Below, one piece after another: positions 44,726 through 56,490 of a stretch of 64,000 nucleotides of DNA. The notes below the pieces were generated by a model. The model saw only the letters and a list, made by a program, of their open reading frames with translations. It had not been told where the DNA came from and ran no database searches. Positions within the stretch are counted from its first letter, which is position 1. Every line of letters starts with the position of its first letter. The translations under genes and the position numbers were made by a program. This DNA is from Agaricus subrufescens (taxonomy: Eukaryota; Basidiomycota; Agaricomycetes; Agaricales; Agaricaceae), in NCBI GenBank assembly GCA_029945375.1, contig CM057062.1:434001-498000 (forward strand), given 5' to 3'.

Positions 44726-47700
44726 CTTACGAGTCATGGGTCCAAGCGACATTGTGCATGCCACATGTCCTCTGGCACTTGGCAAGTGCTTATGTCATTC
44801 CAACACTCCCCCTCAAGCTGAGGCAAGTCCCAATAAACTGGCAAAATGTTTCACCTTTGGGGATGGAAGTGCCTTAGCGAAAATATCTGCTACCATGTCA
44901 TTGGTAGGACAGTAGACAAGTTGGATTTGACCATCTTCTATGATCCATTGGATGAAGTGATAGTGTATGTCGATGTGTTTAGTGTGAGAGTGTTATTGGT
45001 GGTCCAATGTGAGTGCAATTGCAGACTGATTGTCAGTGAATAAGGTGGTAGTGTCAAGTTTGGTGGCAAAAACCTGCAAGATAAGGGAGCAAAGCCAGAG
45101 TGCTTCCTTCAAAGTGTGGACTGCACCTACATACTCTGATTCTGTTGTAGACAGTGTCACAAGTTCTTGTTTCTTGGCACTCCAGGAGACAGCACCCCCA
45201 TTGATCATGAAAGTGTAGCCCAATGTGGATCGTTGATCCTCAGCCATACTTCCATCAGCATTGGTAAAGCCCTCAAGCTTGCCTCCAGAGACTCCATATG
45301 TGAGTCAATGGTCTAGGGTGCCCTTGAGATAGCAGAAAACCTGTTTTACCACTTTCCAGTGTGCCTCTCCTGGTGCCTTGGTGAAACATGATAAGACTTG
45401 TACAGTGTAAGCAATATCCAGTCATGTTCCCAATGCTGCATACATCAGCTTCCCCACTGCCTCCTGATATGGCACTTTAGCCATGCGGGGAATCTCTGTG
45501 GTGGACTTGAGTGAGTGGTCAGATGAAAGTTGGATGGAGGGATCCATGGGGATGCTAAGTGGCTTTGATTCCTCGAGTCCAAGGAGTTGGATAGAGTTGT
45601 CAATGTATGACCTCTGTGATAGTGACAACATGCCTTTTGACCTATCCCTCTTTACCTCAATTCCTAGTAGCCAGTGTATCTCTCCCAAATCTGTAATTTC
45701 TACATGTTTGGCTACCCCCCTTTTTACTCAATTGATTTGCTTGAGCATGGTTGAAACAATAGTGCAGTCATTGACATGCATGAGGATAATGATGAGGTCG
45801 GATGGGTCTGTTTTGAAGAATACTGTGTTGTCAACATTGCAGTGTGCAAACTTTAAGTTGTTGATAAGGATTTCACACAACCTTTGATACCACCTGTGAC
45901 CTGACTGTTTTAACCCATACAGTGTTTTTGCTAATTGGCATACCTGACTTGGATAAGTTGGGTCTCGGAAACCCGGTGGTTGCTTCATGTAAATGATCTT
46001 ATCATTGCTAAGTCTGCCATTTAGGTATGCTCCTTTTATGTCAATCTGGTGAATTTCGAGGTTCTTGGCAGCTGCAATAGCAAGCACAGCCCAGATTGAA
46101 GATAGCCTAGCTACCAGTGCATATGTGTCAAAATAATCGACTCCTGGTACTTGCAAGAATCCTTGAGCCACCAACCTGGCCTTGTATCATACAACATTCC
46201 CAGCAGCATCCTTTTTTGCCTTAAAGACCCATTTACATCCTACCACATTGACAGCCTCAACAAGTTCCCACATTACAGCATTGTGTAATGTTTTCAATTT
46301 TTCTTTGATAGCTCCCTTCCACAGAGACCACTCTGGCCAGTTCATTGCTTCCCTCAGGTTCATCAGTTCTAGAGCTTCCATATTTCCTATTTCTGATGTG
46401 AATGCCCACACTTCCTCCCATTCCAATTCTTTGGCAACCATTACTGCTCTACCTTCCAAGATGTCCTTCATCTTCTGGCTTGGTACACAAATACATTGAG
46501 GTCATTCAGGGATATTAATTGTTGAAGAGCAAAATTTGGGCTTCATTGGTTCAGTTTTTGTTTCTTGGGGTGTGAGGTCGTCCTTGGCAGGAGTTGGCTC
46601 TGTTTTGGTGGGCACAGGGGTGGTTTCTTTGTCTAAGGTAAGTACCTTGTCACCTTCAGTCTTGTGAGTCAAGATTGACATTTCTTGCTCCCCCTCAAGA
46701 CTGGGGTGACCAGCTTTGACAAAACAGAAGTTTTGTTCCACCTTGACACTCCCTGAATCTGGAAACCAAATATGCAAGCTGTTGCTTTTGGCATTGTACC
46801 CAAGCCAACAACCTTTCACTGCTCAACTACCCAGCTTGTTCCCCTTCAGGTCATGTACCCAGACTTTGGTTCCCCATTCATGTAAGCCACTCAGATCAGG
46901 CTTCTTCCAGTATACCACCTCATATGGTATCTTCCCTTCCACAGTCTTGGTTCCAGTTTGGTTTATCAACCATACAACATGTGAGACAGCATCTGCCCAT
47001 AGGTACTTGGGTAGATGTTTGGTGGCATGGAATATGGTGCAGGCTTGCTCAATGATAGTCCAATTTCATTGCTCAGCTATGCTGTTGTGTTGTGGGGTGT
47101 TGTGTACAGTGAGTTTGCTTTTGGTTCCTCAAGACTTCAAGTGTTGTTTGAAATCTGCAGATGTATACTCCCCTCCACAATGTGAGTGGAGTACCTTGAT
47201 GTGGACCTGTAACTGGGTCTTGCACCACATCTCAAAATCCTTGTATGCTTGAAAAATTTCTGACTTCTTTTCAAGGAAAGAGATGTGTGTCCATTGGGAG
47301 TGGTCATCTGTGAATGTGACATAGTAGTGATGTCCCTTCCTTGTGGCAACTTTGGTGGGTCCCCAGACATCTGAGTGTATTCCTGACCAAATTCTTTAGC
47401 CTGCTCTCCCCCTCTTTCCTTAGCAATTGGCAAGCAAGTGGCTTTTGCAAACATGCACAATTCGCAGAATAAATCCATGTCTGTTTCCCCTTCCAGTTTT
47501 AAACCTGTTACCATGCCGTCTTTCATCAATTTCCAAGCAGCTGTCAGTGCAATGTGTCCAAGGCAACAGTGTAGTGAATCCAGGATGAGTATGTCTCCAA
47601 CTGCATTGATTTCTCCCTCACTCTCATGTACCAACTTATACAGCCCATTCTGATTCTTTGGGATTTCTGGAATTTGTGTTTGATCCTTGTCCCTAATGGT

Positions 47701-48053
47701 GCACTTCACATTTGCAAATGTGGTGACAAAGCCTGCTTCATCAAGCCATCCAATTGATACAAGTGTGTAGCCAACATCAGGTGCATATAAGACTTCAGTC
47801 AGCTGTAACTGTGATGTGCTGACACCATTCAGTAGGTCAAGGATAATTTCTCCTTTTCCTCATGTGCAGAACGTTTCCTTGTTAGCAGCTCAGAGTGGGT
47901 GAGGTGGGATGGTTTCAAAGGAGGTAAAAACATTGCAATAGGGAGTGATGTGTCAAGAAGCTCCAGAGTCGAAAAGTTCAATACAGACACTTGAGTTGGG
48001 TCCATCTTGAATGTGAGTAGCATAGTCTTCAGCTTCAACAATCATTGCATAGG
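44726..48053 (-). mobile_element. Ty1/copia retrotransposon, decayed (continues at 56415-56490)
   Basis: Minus strand. Right to left: gag-end and protease (48050-47830), GAG-pre-integrase zinc site and integrase start (47709-47137, LHCCLGHI...CELCMFAKA), integrase end (46819-46502), reverse transcriptase (46471-45422, HQIDIKGAYLNG, IHWLLGIEVKRD), RNase H (45247-44993, SWSAKKQELVTLSTTESEY). Next come a polypurine tract (CTTGAGGGGGAGTG, about 44805) and a truncated LTR starting TGTTGGAATGAC that is cut at 44726 by element A. Frames are broken many times. The protease motif ELFDSGAS is followed by TGA where Arg is expected. Removal of element B joins 48053 to 56415 in one reading frame. Confidence 0.85.
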
Positions 48054-48058
48054 CTCCT
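48054..48058. repeat. Target-site duplication CTCCT of element B, left copy
   Basis: CTCCT at 48054-48058 and again at 56410-56414 directly flank the two LTRs. This gives the exact insertion point inside the copia element. Confidence 0.95.
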
Positions 48059-48660
48059 TGTTATGATTATGAACAATGTTTTCTTTTACAGAAATGATTA
48101 CTTATGTAATCGTTTCAATTATGCCTTTCTATTCTTGTACTTATATTTCGCTTCTTTGATTTTGATATTTCTGTACTGTCTTCTGTGCCTTGATTATGAA
48201 TGAACTCTATATAAATAGTTAAGAAGTCTTATATATAGATAGAAGAACTTCTATCTAGATATCTTTAGTTTCATTAAGCTTCTATCTCGGTCCCGAGTCA
48301 TGCTTCCTGCCCTGAGGATCATTTATTAGGGATAGAGCTTCTTAGGATCAAAGTTATTAATAGATAGAGTCATGTAGTATATAAGACGTCGACTTGGCCA
48401 TGTAGAAACTCCCCAACGTTTCTACTTGGTTAGGTGGAGACTCGAATATAGAGCCTTTTCTCTAACTAAAGCCTAGAAGTGAATTAAGCCTTAATTGCTT
48501 TAATATCTTTGATATTGCTCTCTAGCTCTAGTTGCTTTGCGTATTCGGGTTACTCTGAGATATTGATCATCGAAGAGGATCCTTTGTTACACTTAGGTAA
48601 TCTGAGCATTTCCTACAACGTAACGCCCTAGCTTAGGACCAGGCCGGGGTCACTATAACA
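48059..48660 (+). repeat. 5' LTR of element B
   Basis: 602 bp, TGTTATGATT...CACTATAACA. Candidate TATA boxes are at 48208-48217 (TATATAAATA) and about 48378 (TATATAAG). Confidence 0.93.
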
Positions 48661-49818
48661 TTAAGTAGAAACATTCCTCTTCCGTGATCTGGAAAGAGTA
48701 GTCAACTCGCCGAGATACCCATCGAGTGCTCATAATACTAGTTGAACTTGGGTTACCAAAGATAACACTAGACTGTCCAATAAACTACTAGTTGTTGTCC
48801 TAGGAAAAGGATCAACTGACACTGGTAACTAGTGGATTAGTTACAGATTGCCTCTACCAATCAGAGCAGATTCCGTGCTCATTAAATAATCTGGAAGCTT
48901 CAAGGAGCTAAGGAGGACTATATCCAACTAAATCCTTGAGTAGAGTTCTTATCAACAAGAGAATAAACTTGTTGAAGTCAGCAAAGACTTTAAAAACACA
49001 TCTGCGACATTTGTGACAGCGTGACCGGGTGGCTCCGAGGAGCACTCCCTATTACACCAGGAACACTTGTCACACTTTCCAAAAGCGGAAACAGTCAGTA
49101 AAGACTATAAAACTTGACCAATAGAGGGTCTGTACTCGAAAGAGTCTGTAAAAGACCAAACTATATATAAATCAATACCAAGACTGTGGTCTGGTATTGA
49201 AATAGTTTTAAAACTACGGCATCTACTACTGATATTATATTTGAAAGTAAGAAACAGGGTAAAACAGTTTGGAAAGACAAAGGAGAAAGTGACTGGTACT
49301 ATCTTGACCAAGAAAAGGGACAGTATTTATATCTATCGAAAGAAGATAACAAGGAAGTACAAACAGAATACACTGAACATCTCTTCAGAGGGCTACCAAG
49401 AATCGACACAACCTTTGAAAAGGAAGAAGATAAGAAAGATTCTGGAGGAATCACCTTTGGAGAAGCAATCAGACAACTTAGAGAAGAATTCTCTGCCAAA
49501 TCTATTCAATCAAATAAAGAACAAGAGAGATTTGATCAGCAAATTGAAAGGGCAACTGGTCAAGAAGGAAATAGAGGAGAGAATTATTTCAGCACAAATC
49601 CGGACCCAAGAGCAGAATATTCAGGACATAGAGCGACTGATAAATCTGGAGCTCACAGCCCGAACCACCCAATCTCACCAAGAAGAAGCCCAACAAGAAG
49701 CAGATCCCCCTCTATCCCCAGGAACTCGCCACCGCCGCCGCAGAACCCGCAAAACCCACCAAGTCCAAAGCCACCAAGCTCACCAAGCTCCCCGGGATCC
49801 CCAGGCAACCCAGGAGGA
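48661..49818 (+). other. Leader of element B with an ATG-less open frame
   Basis: From the TGA near 49107 to 49818 the gag frame is open for about 235 codons (EGNRGENYFSTNPDPRAEYS, then Pro/Ser-rich PRRSPTRSRSPSIP) but has no ATG. Either Gag starts at a non-ATG codon, or an upstream exon is spliced, or the stretch was separated by mutation. The first in-frame ATG is at 49819. Confidence 0.5.
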
Positions 49819-50979
49819 ATGGCACAACCCCCATCACCCCATGGGCCAGCCCAACCAGGAGCACTCCCACCAGGCCTTAAATTCCAAAAGCCACCAAAAT
49901 ACTATGGAGACCCAAAACAATACAGATCGTGGTTTGCAGCAGTCAAACTCCACTTTGACTCACTTGGAGTTACAGACGACATCCACAAAATCAGATTCGT
50001 CCTCTCACTCCTCGACGGTGCAACAGCAGACTGGAGACTTGATTACCTCAACACTCATCCCAACTACAATGCATGGGCAGACTTTGAGAATGCCCTTGAA
50101 CAAGCTTTTGCTCCCGCCCTACAAAAATACGAAGCAGAACAGAGACTACACAATATACGGCAGTCTGGACGAAATATCGCCGCCTATATTTCTGCCTTCT
50201 CAGTCCTCTCATCACAAGCAGGACTACCAGACAACCCAGCGCTACAAGCTTACTTTGCAGAAGGACTTGACCCCGATATTAGAATTGAAGCAATCAGAAA
50301 AGACCCACAAACAATCCAAGACTGGAAAACAGCAGCAAGAAACGCAGCCAGAATCATTGAAGCACAAAGAAAAGTCTCAAGATCATATAGATCGATCCCA
50401 AGACACAAGAAGTCAAAAAACGCTAAAGGGAAAAGAGAAAACCCAAGATATGCTAACATCTACAATGAACCAGTTGTTAAACCAACCAGAAGCGAATGGG
50501 ACATGGATGTTGACAACATCTACTACCAACTCAACAACCTTGGATTCACAGACAGTGACAGTGAATCAGGACCTGAGCCTGATGAGACCACAGAGTCCTC
50601 CGATGAAGAAATCAACCTTGTTAGACAAAGAAGCTCATCCAAGCAAGCAGTACAAGATTTCATCAATACTGTTCTCACAGAAGAGCAACGAGCAGCTCTT
50701 AGAAGAGGCGAATGCTTTTTCTGCCACAAGAAAGGACACTGGGTCAGAGACTGTAAACAAAGGAAGTTATATGTTAAGCGAGAAGGAAAAGCAAGAATGG
50801 ACAAAACTCAGCGACCAAATAGAAACAAGAAGGATGGAAACAGGAAACCCACTACTAAAGGGACTTGGAAGAAAAAGAAACCAGAACCAGTAGATCCTAT
50901 GGCTATGGTTTACAATATCGAAGAAGAAGATAATGATGATGAGAAATTTGAAGAATTCTCAGCTGAAGAAAATTTTTGA
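49819..50979 (+). CDS. Gag protein of element B, at least 386 aa
   Basis: The capsid region has LKFQKPPKYYGDPKQYRSWF, AFAPALQKYEAEQRL and AYFAEGLDPDIRIE, typical of Gypsy Gag. A CCHC zinc knuckle (CFFCHKKGHWVRDC) is near residue 300, and the end is acidic. The last codons AAT TTT TGA overlap the start of pol; a slippery heptamer lies at 50970-50976. The open frame continues upstream without ATG, so the true N-terminus may be longer. Confidence 0.85.
   Translation: MAQPPSPHGPAQPGALPPGLKFQKPPKYYGDPKQYRSWFAAVKLHFDSLGVTDDIHKIRFVLSLLDGATADWRLDYLNTHPNYNAWADFENALEQAFAPALQKYEAEQRLHNIRQSGRNIAAYISAFSVLSSQAGLPDNPALQAYFAEGLDPDIRIEAIRKDPQTIQDWKTAARNAARIIEAQRKVSRSYRSIPRHKKSKNAKGKRENPRYANIYNEPVVKPTRSEWDMDVDNIYYQLNNLGFTDSDSESGPEPDETTESSDEEINLVRQRSSSKQAVQDFINTVLTEEQRAALRRGECFFCHKKGHWVRDCKQRKLYVKREGKARMDKTQRPNRNKKDGNRKPTTKGTWKKKKPEPVDPMAMVYNIEEEDNDDEKFEEFSAEENF
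50970..50976 (+). promoter_or_regulatory. -1 ribosomal frameshift site at the gag/pol junction
   Basis: A AAT TTT in the gag frame matches the X XXY YYZ slippery heptamer and is followed immediately by the gag stop TGA. A one-base backward slip continues as TTG AAT AGC into pol, which is open from there. A downstream pseudoknot or stem was not assessed. Confidence 0.75.
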
Positions 50980-53900
50980 ATAGCTTCGAAGACTCAATCG
51001 ACCTGATTAGTCTTCAAAAGTCTAGAGGACAAACATTATTAGTTCCACTTAAAATACATACAAACAAAGACAGTTATGAACAACCAGCATTACTTGATTC
51101 AGGAGCTGGAGGAGAATTCATTGATCACAATTTAGTAAAGAAATATGGATTGAAGAAATATCCACTTAAACATGTCAAGTATACATTAAATGCAGACGGA
51201 TCAAGAAACTCATCAGGAAAATGCACTCACTATGTTAAACTACAAATAGAAATAAATGGGAAGAAAATGACAATTACACCAAGAATAGTAGCACTTGGAG
51301 AACATGAATTATTCCTAGGAATTACATGGTTAAAGAAATTCAACCCCGAAATCAACTGGCAAGAACCTTCATTAAGATGGAGAGATGAAAAGCAACTACC
51401 CCTCAAACTATCAAAAGCACCATCTACAGCAATTAATCGATTATGCTACGAAATTAATAAAACCAATATGTCACAACAACTATACAATAAATCAACTAAA
51501 CCAAAGAAAGAATCAGATCCAAGCAAAGTAGTGCCAAAGAAATTTCACAAATTCCTAAAGGTTTTCAATAAACGAGAATCGGAGAAAATGCCACCGAGAA
51601 GATCATGGGATCATAGAATAGAAGTCAAATCAGACTTTGAGCCAAAACGGATGCCAATATACAATCTAACACAGAAGGAAGAAGAAGAGCTAGCAAAGTT
51701 TATATCAGAAAATCTATGAAAGGGATATATCCGAAAATCCAAATCACCTATGGCATCGTCATTTTTCTTTGTAGGAAAGAAAGGAGGAGACCTAAGACCT
51801 TGTCAAGACTATTGCTACCTAAATCAAAATACAATTAAGAATGCTCATCCGATACCAAGTATTGCAAGAATTATGGACAAACTACGAAATTCAAAATGGT
51901 TCACCAAACTTGATGTCAGACTAGGATACAATAATGTCAGAATTCACAAAGGAGATGAATGGAAAGCAGCCTTTAGAACACCAAAAGGACTATATGAACC
52001 TACTGTCATGTTCTTTGGCATGACAAATTCACCAGCCACATTTCAATCTATGATGGATTCACTATTCAAAGACCTAATTGACAATGGAGGAGTTATTATC
52101 TATATGGACGATATACTAATCCATGCAAAAACAAAAGAACAACTGAACAAACTGACACAAGAAGTATTACAAATATTAGAAAAGAACCAACTCTATCTTA
52201 AAACAGAAAAATGCGAATTTGAAACTCAACGATTAGAGTACCTTGGTGCTATAACAACACCAGACTCTATCGAAATGGATCCAATTAAAGTAGAAGGAAT
52301 AAAACAATGGCCAACACCAAAATCAGCCAAGAATGTCCGACAATTCATTGGATTCTGCAATTTCTATAGGAAATTCATCCATAATTATGCAACAATAGCT
52401 CAACCTCTTACCGCATTAACAAGAAAGAAAACTAAATTTGAATGGAACCCTAAAGCACAAGAAGCATTTGATAAATTAAAACAACTATTCTTAGAAAAAC
52501 CAGTACTACAGATGGTTGACCAAACAAAACCATTCGAAATAGAATGTGATGCATCAGCATTTGCAACAGGAGCAGTATTATTACAGAGAGATACAAATGG
52601 AGATAAACATCCAGTTGCATACTTCTCTAAAGCCCTAAACCCTGCAGAATGAAACTACCATGTGTCAGATCAAGAATTCCTATCAATAGTCAGAGCACTT
52701 AAAGAGTGGAGACATTATTTGGAAGGATCACCTAATCCAGTGACCATATGGTCAGATCACGAAAACTTAACAAGATGGAGAGAACCACAACAATTAAACT
52801 GAAGACAAGCCAGATGGATGCTATATATGACACGATTCAACTATATAATTAAACATCTCCCAGGAAATAAGAATGTCTTAGCAGATGCACTCAGTAGACG
52901 ACCTGATCTCACCCCAGAAGGAAAAGACAATCAAAACCTTATTGCTATACCTTCGGAGAAATTCATCAACTTCTTAACGACTGAAATAGAAAAGAAGATT
53001 CACACCATGAAAGATAAAATTACACCCAATAATAGATTCACAGAAGAAGACAAATCCTATAAATATCAAGGAAGGATTGTCATACCAGAAGATACGGAGT
53101 TAAAGAGAGAAATCTTAAATAGGGTACATGATCATGAGACATCTGGACACCCAGGAATAGCCGAAACACTTCGGAAATTAAACAAAGAAGTCTATTGGCC
53201 CGGAATGAACACATATGTTCAAAACTATGTCAAAGGATGCCCAATTTGTCAACAATATAAAATTAACCGACACCCAACAAAACCTCCAATGCAACCAATT
53301 AAAGGACCTTCTACAACTAAACCCTTTGCCCAAATATCTATGGATCTCATCACAGATTTACCACCAGATGACGGTTATGATGCTATTTTGTCCATAGTGG
53401 ACCATGGACTTATGAAAGGGGTAATTCTAACTGCCACTAAAAAGACAGCCACAGCAAATGACATAGCCAAAATCCTAATTGAGAAAGTATTTTCCAAATA
53501 TGGAACACTACAAAAGATTATATCAGATAGAGACCCTCGCTTTGCAGCAAAATCAATGCAAAAACTATATGAAAAGTTAAACATTAAACCAGCCTTTTCA
53601 ACAGCCTATCATCCACAGACAGATGGGACTACAGAACGATATAACCAAGAAATAGAATTTTATCTTGCAGTATACACTTCGAAACATCCTAACTCTTGGA
53701 AAAGAGCTATACCAATGATTGAATTTGTACATAACACTAAACCACATTCAGGAAGACAACATACACCATCAGAACTAATATTAGGATACAATCCCCAAGC
53801 ATTCATCAACGAAGAAGAATCAAACATACCTTCTATCGAAGAAAAGACACTATTCTTAGAACAAGCAAGAGAAGCAGCATTAGAAGCTCATGAACAAGCT

Positions 53901-54398
53901 CGACTCAAAATGGCTAACAGAAAGAATAGACCATGGAACCCATTCAAAATAGGAGACAGAGTCTGGCTAGATAATAGAAATCTCCCAGTACCATATGCTT
54001 CGAAGAAACTCAACCAAAGAAGAGAAGGACCATTCAAAATACTCCGAAGAACTTCACCAGTAACATACGAATTGGAACTACCAAAACAATGGAAGATCCA
54101 CAACAAATTCCATGCTTCTCTCCTAACACCAGTGGTAGAGAACAATATATATGGAAAACATAATCCAGAACCACCACCTGTTCTGATAGCTGGAGAAGAA
54201 GAATACGAAGTAGAAGCTATCCTAAAACATAGAATAAGAAAGACACGTCTTAGAAATAAGAAGCAATCAACAAAAATAGAATACCTAGTCAGATGGGAAG
54301 GATACGGTCCAACAGAAGATTCATGGGTATCAGAAATAGATTTAGAAAATTCACAAGAGATGCTAGACGAGTATAAAAGCAACCACTATCTAGACTAA
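50976..54398 (+). pseudogene. Pol polyprotein of element B with three in-frame TGA codons
   Basis: One frame of 1141 codons. Protease LLDSGAGGEFID; reverse transcriptase with IYMDDILIH; RNase H ([13 protein letters not shown]); integrase zinc site (H...H...CPICQQYK) and core (ISDRDPRFAAK, TAYHPQTDGTTERYNQ); C-terminal chromodomain (EYLVRWEGYGPTEDSW). TGA stops at 51717, 52650 and 52800 fall where Arg is expected from context (NL-KGYIR, NPAE-NYHV, QLN-RQARW), matching CGA-to-TGA. The rest of the frame is undamaged. Confidence 0.9.
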
Positions 54399-54411
54399 CA
54401 CCCCAAGCTCG

Positions 54412-55770
54412 ATGAGCAACTCTCAAGCTTCTAACCTCACTGAATCTAAATCATCCTCTACTATCACTCTTGATGCCAGCAAACAGGAAGAAAGTGTCCA
54501 AAATCCTGGTACGCCACGACTCCAAACACCCTCTTCCACACCCACTGCGCCTCGAGGTAATGGAACTCAAAAACCATTATCCGATGAACAGATTGCCACC
54601 ATTCGACAAGCATTTCTACATAAAGAAACAGCCAATCACTTTCTGTCCAGTTACGGCTGCGTTCCTCAACTCTCTTCCATGGTGTACGAGATCAGGACTC
54701 ATGTTGCTGAACTCAATGCTGCAAGACATTCATACCTTCAAAGAATTGAAGAAATGGACGCCCGCCTTCATGCTTTGGACCAGCATATCCCACGCTCTCC
54801 CATTCGTAATGAAATTTTCAAACACATCGCCCAAATCAATTCCTCTCCTATTTTCCCAAATCAGAACATCAGTCAATCAATTACAAACTGACATGAATCG
54901 ACTTCTAGGAGCACCTCAGAATCTCACAATCCAACAACTCCCACACCTACTATACAACTTCAACAACCTAATGAACTGGTTACACCACACCCCAGCATTC
55001 TGTCTTATCCTAATACGACAAACTATCAACGACCTACTTACCCTCAAGGACGAGGAGCTGGAAATAGTGGACGTCCAGGTGGAACCTGTAATATATGTGG
55101 CAGAATGGGTCACTTCCCGTTGTATTGCCCGCTCTATCACTGCAGATACTGTAATGCTCAAGCCCCTGGACACTTTGCCAAATTTTGCCCCAAGAATCCT
55201 TATTGCGGAATTGCAAAAAGGGATTTACCCCCAGAGGCCTTGGTATTGGTCGATGCCCTCGCTTTCACCACTAAACCCCCCTTCCCTAGTCCATACCCCT
55301 ATACTTCCAGAACCAACACTACAGCTTCCAACACCCCCTACTACACCCCCAGGACTACTTCTCCTATGACCCCAATCTCCATGCTACCACAGCAGCTCCC
55401 CAATCACACCAATTCCAATAGGGACACCAATTTATCATCCCAACAGTCCAATCTATCGCCCCCCTCCAACACCACAGGTCCAGTCACTACCACTAGCCTT
55501 GGACCAACCTACCAGCCCACTTTCAAGCCTAAGCCCAAGCCTCACACCGATAACACCACCCAACAGTATGGTAGACTCTCCACTACCATCCCTCCCACCA
55601 ATCATCACAATCGAGGAACAGATCGCTCGTCTTCCCTACACTGCAGGAATTCTAGCAAACCTAAACACCAGCGATCCCCGACACCAGGAATTTATGATCA
55701 GGCTGATGAATATGCTTATGATGATGTAGCTGAATACAACATGATGGGAGAAGGACCTTTGGATATATGA
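54412..55770 (+). pseudogene. ORF3 of element B: zinc-knuckle protein downstream of pol
   Basis: 452 codons with one TGA at 54889 (between SITN and HEST). The N-terminal third is Ser/Thr/Pro-rich, then a predicted helical or coiled segment (HVAELNAARHSYLQRIEEM). After the stop come two zinc knuckles, CNICGRMGHFPLYC (C-x2-C-x4-H-x4-C) and CRYCNAQAPGHFAKFC (one longer loop). A long Pro/Thr/Ser-rich region and an acidic Tyr/Asp tail follow. The position is where some LTR elements carry env, but there is no signal peptide or membrane segment. A nucleic-acid-binding, Gag-like accessory protein is the best inference. Confidence 0.7.
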
Positions 55771-55807
55771 TTGCTAGTATAGATATACTAGCTTACGAAA
55801 GGGATAA

Positions 55808-56409
55808 TGTTATGATTATGAACAATGTTTTCTTTTACAGAAATGATTACTTATGTAATCGTTTCAATTATGCCTTTCTATTCTTGTACTTATATTTCGC
55901 TTCTTTGATTTTGATATTTCTGTACTGTCTTCTGTGCCTTGATTATGAATGAACTCTATATAAATAGTTAAGAAGTCTTATATATAGATAGAAGAACTTC
56001 TATCTAGATATCTTTAGTTTCATTAAGCTTCTATCTCGGTCCCGAGTCATGCTTCCTGCCCTGAGGATCATTTATTAGGGATAGAGCTTCTTAGGATCAA
56101 AGTTATTAATAGATAGAGTCATGTAGTATATAAGACGTCGACTTGGCCATGTAGAAACTCCCCAACGTTTCTACTTGGTTAGGTGGAGACTCGAATATAG
56201 AGCCTTTTCTCTAACTAAAGCCTAGAAGTGAATTAAGCCTTAATTGCTTTAATATCTTTGATATTGCTCTCTAGCTCTAGTTGCTTTGCGTATTCGGGTT
56301 ACTCTGAGATATTGATCATCGAAGAGGATCCTTTGTTACACTTAGGTAATCTGAGCATTTCCTACAACGTAACGCCCTAGCTTAGGACCAGGCCGGGGTC
56401 ACTATAACA
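55808..56409 (+). repeat. 3' LTR of element B
   Basis: 602 bp; by eye no difference from the 5' LTR. Confidence 0.93.
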
Positions 56410-56414
56410 CTCCT

Positions 56415-56490
56415 AATGACTCCCCCTCAAACTTGAGGTCTTTGCCCAGGAATTCATCTAATTCCATGACCTCCATGTATGCCAATCCAG
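56415..56490 (-). mobile_element. Copia element, second piece
   Basis: Reading leftwards, 56490-56415 encodes AYMEVMELDEFLGKDLKFEG and runs in frame across the element B insertion into AYAMIVEAEDYA at 48053. It is cut on the right by the LTR-like repeat at 56491. Confidence 0.8.

Larger units (their letters stand above)
48059..56409 (+). mobile_element. Complete Ty3/Gypsy chromovirus, element B, 8.35 kb
   Basis: Two 602-bp LTRs (48059-48660, 55808-56409) enclose gag, pol and a third ORF. TSD CTCCT on both sides. A polypurine tract (GAAAGGGATAA) precedes the 3' LTR. A primer-binding site next to the 5' LTR was not recognised. Codons run PR-RT-RH-INT-chromodomain. By eye the LTRs show no difference, so insertion is recent. 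Pol has three TGA codons and ORF3 one, so this copy cannot make full proteins without read-through. Confidence 0.95.

Noticed and set aside
49241..50893. 550-codon open frame overlapping gag of element B in another frame
   Set aside because: It starts at TTG, has low-complexity Gln/Thr/Ser/His composition and no motif. The gag frame over the same bases has capsid and zinc-knuckle features. Long shadow frames are expected in this T-poor sequence.
54470..55369. 299-codon frame over ORF3
   Set aside because: ORF3's own frame encodes two zinc knuckles across the same bases. The alternative frame has no recognisable feature.
28106..55770. UGA reassigned to arginine
   Set aside because: Stops at Gln positions (TAG, TAA) show the same C-to-T origin, and undamaged host genes use CGA freely. 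Mutation is the simpler explanation.
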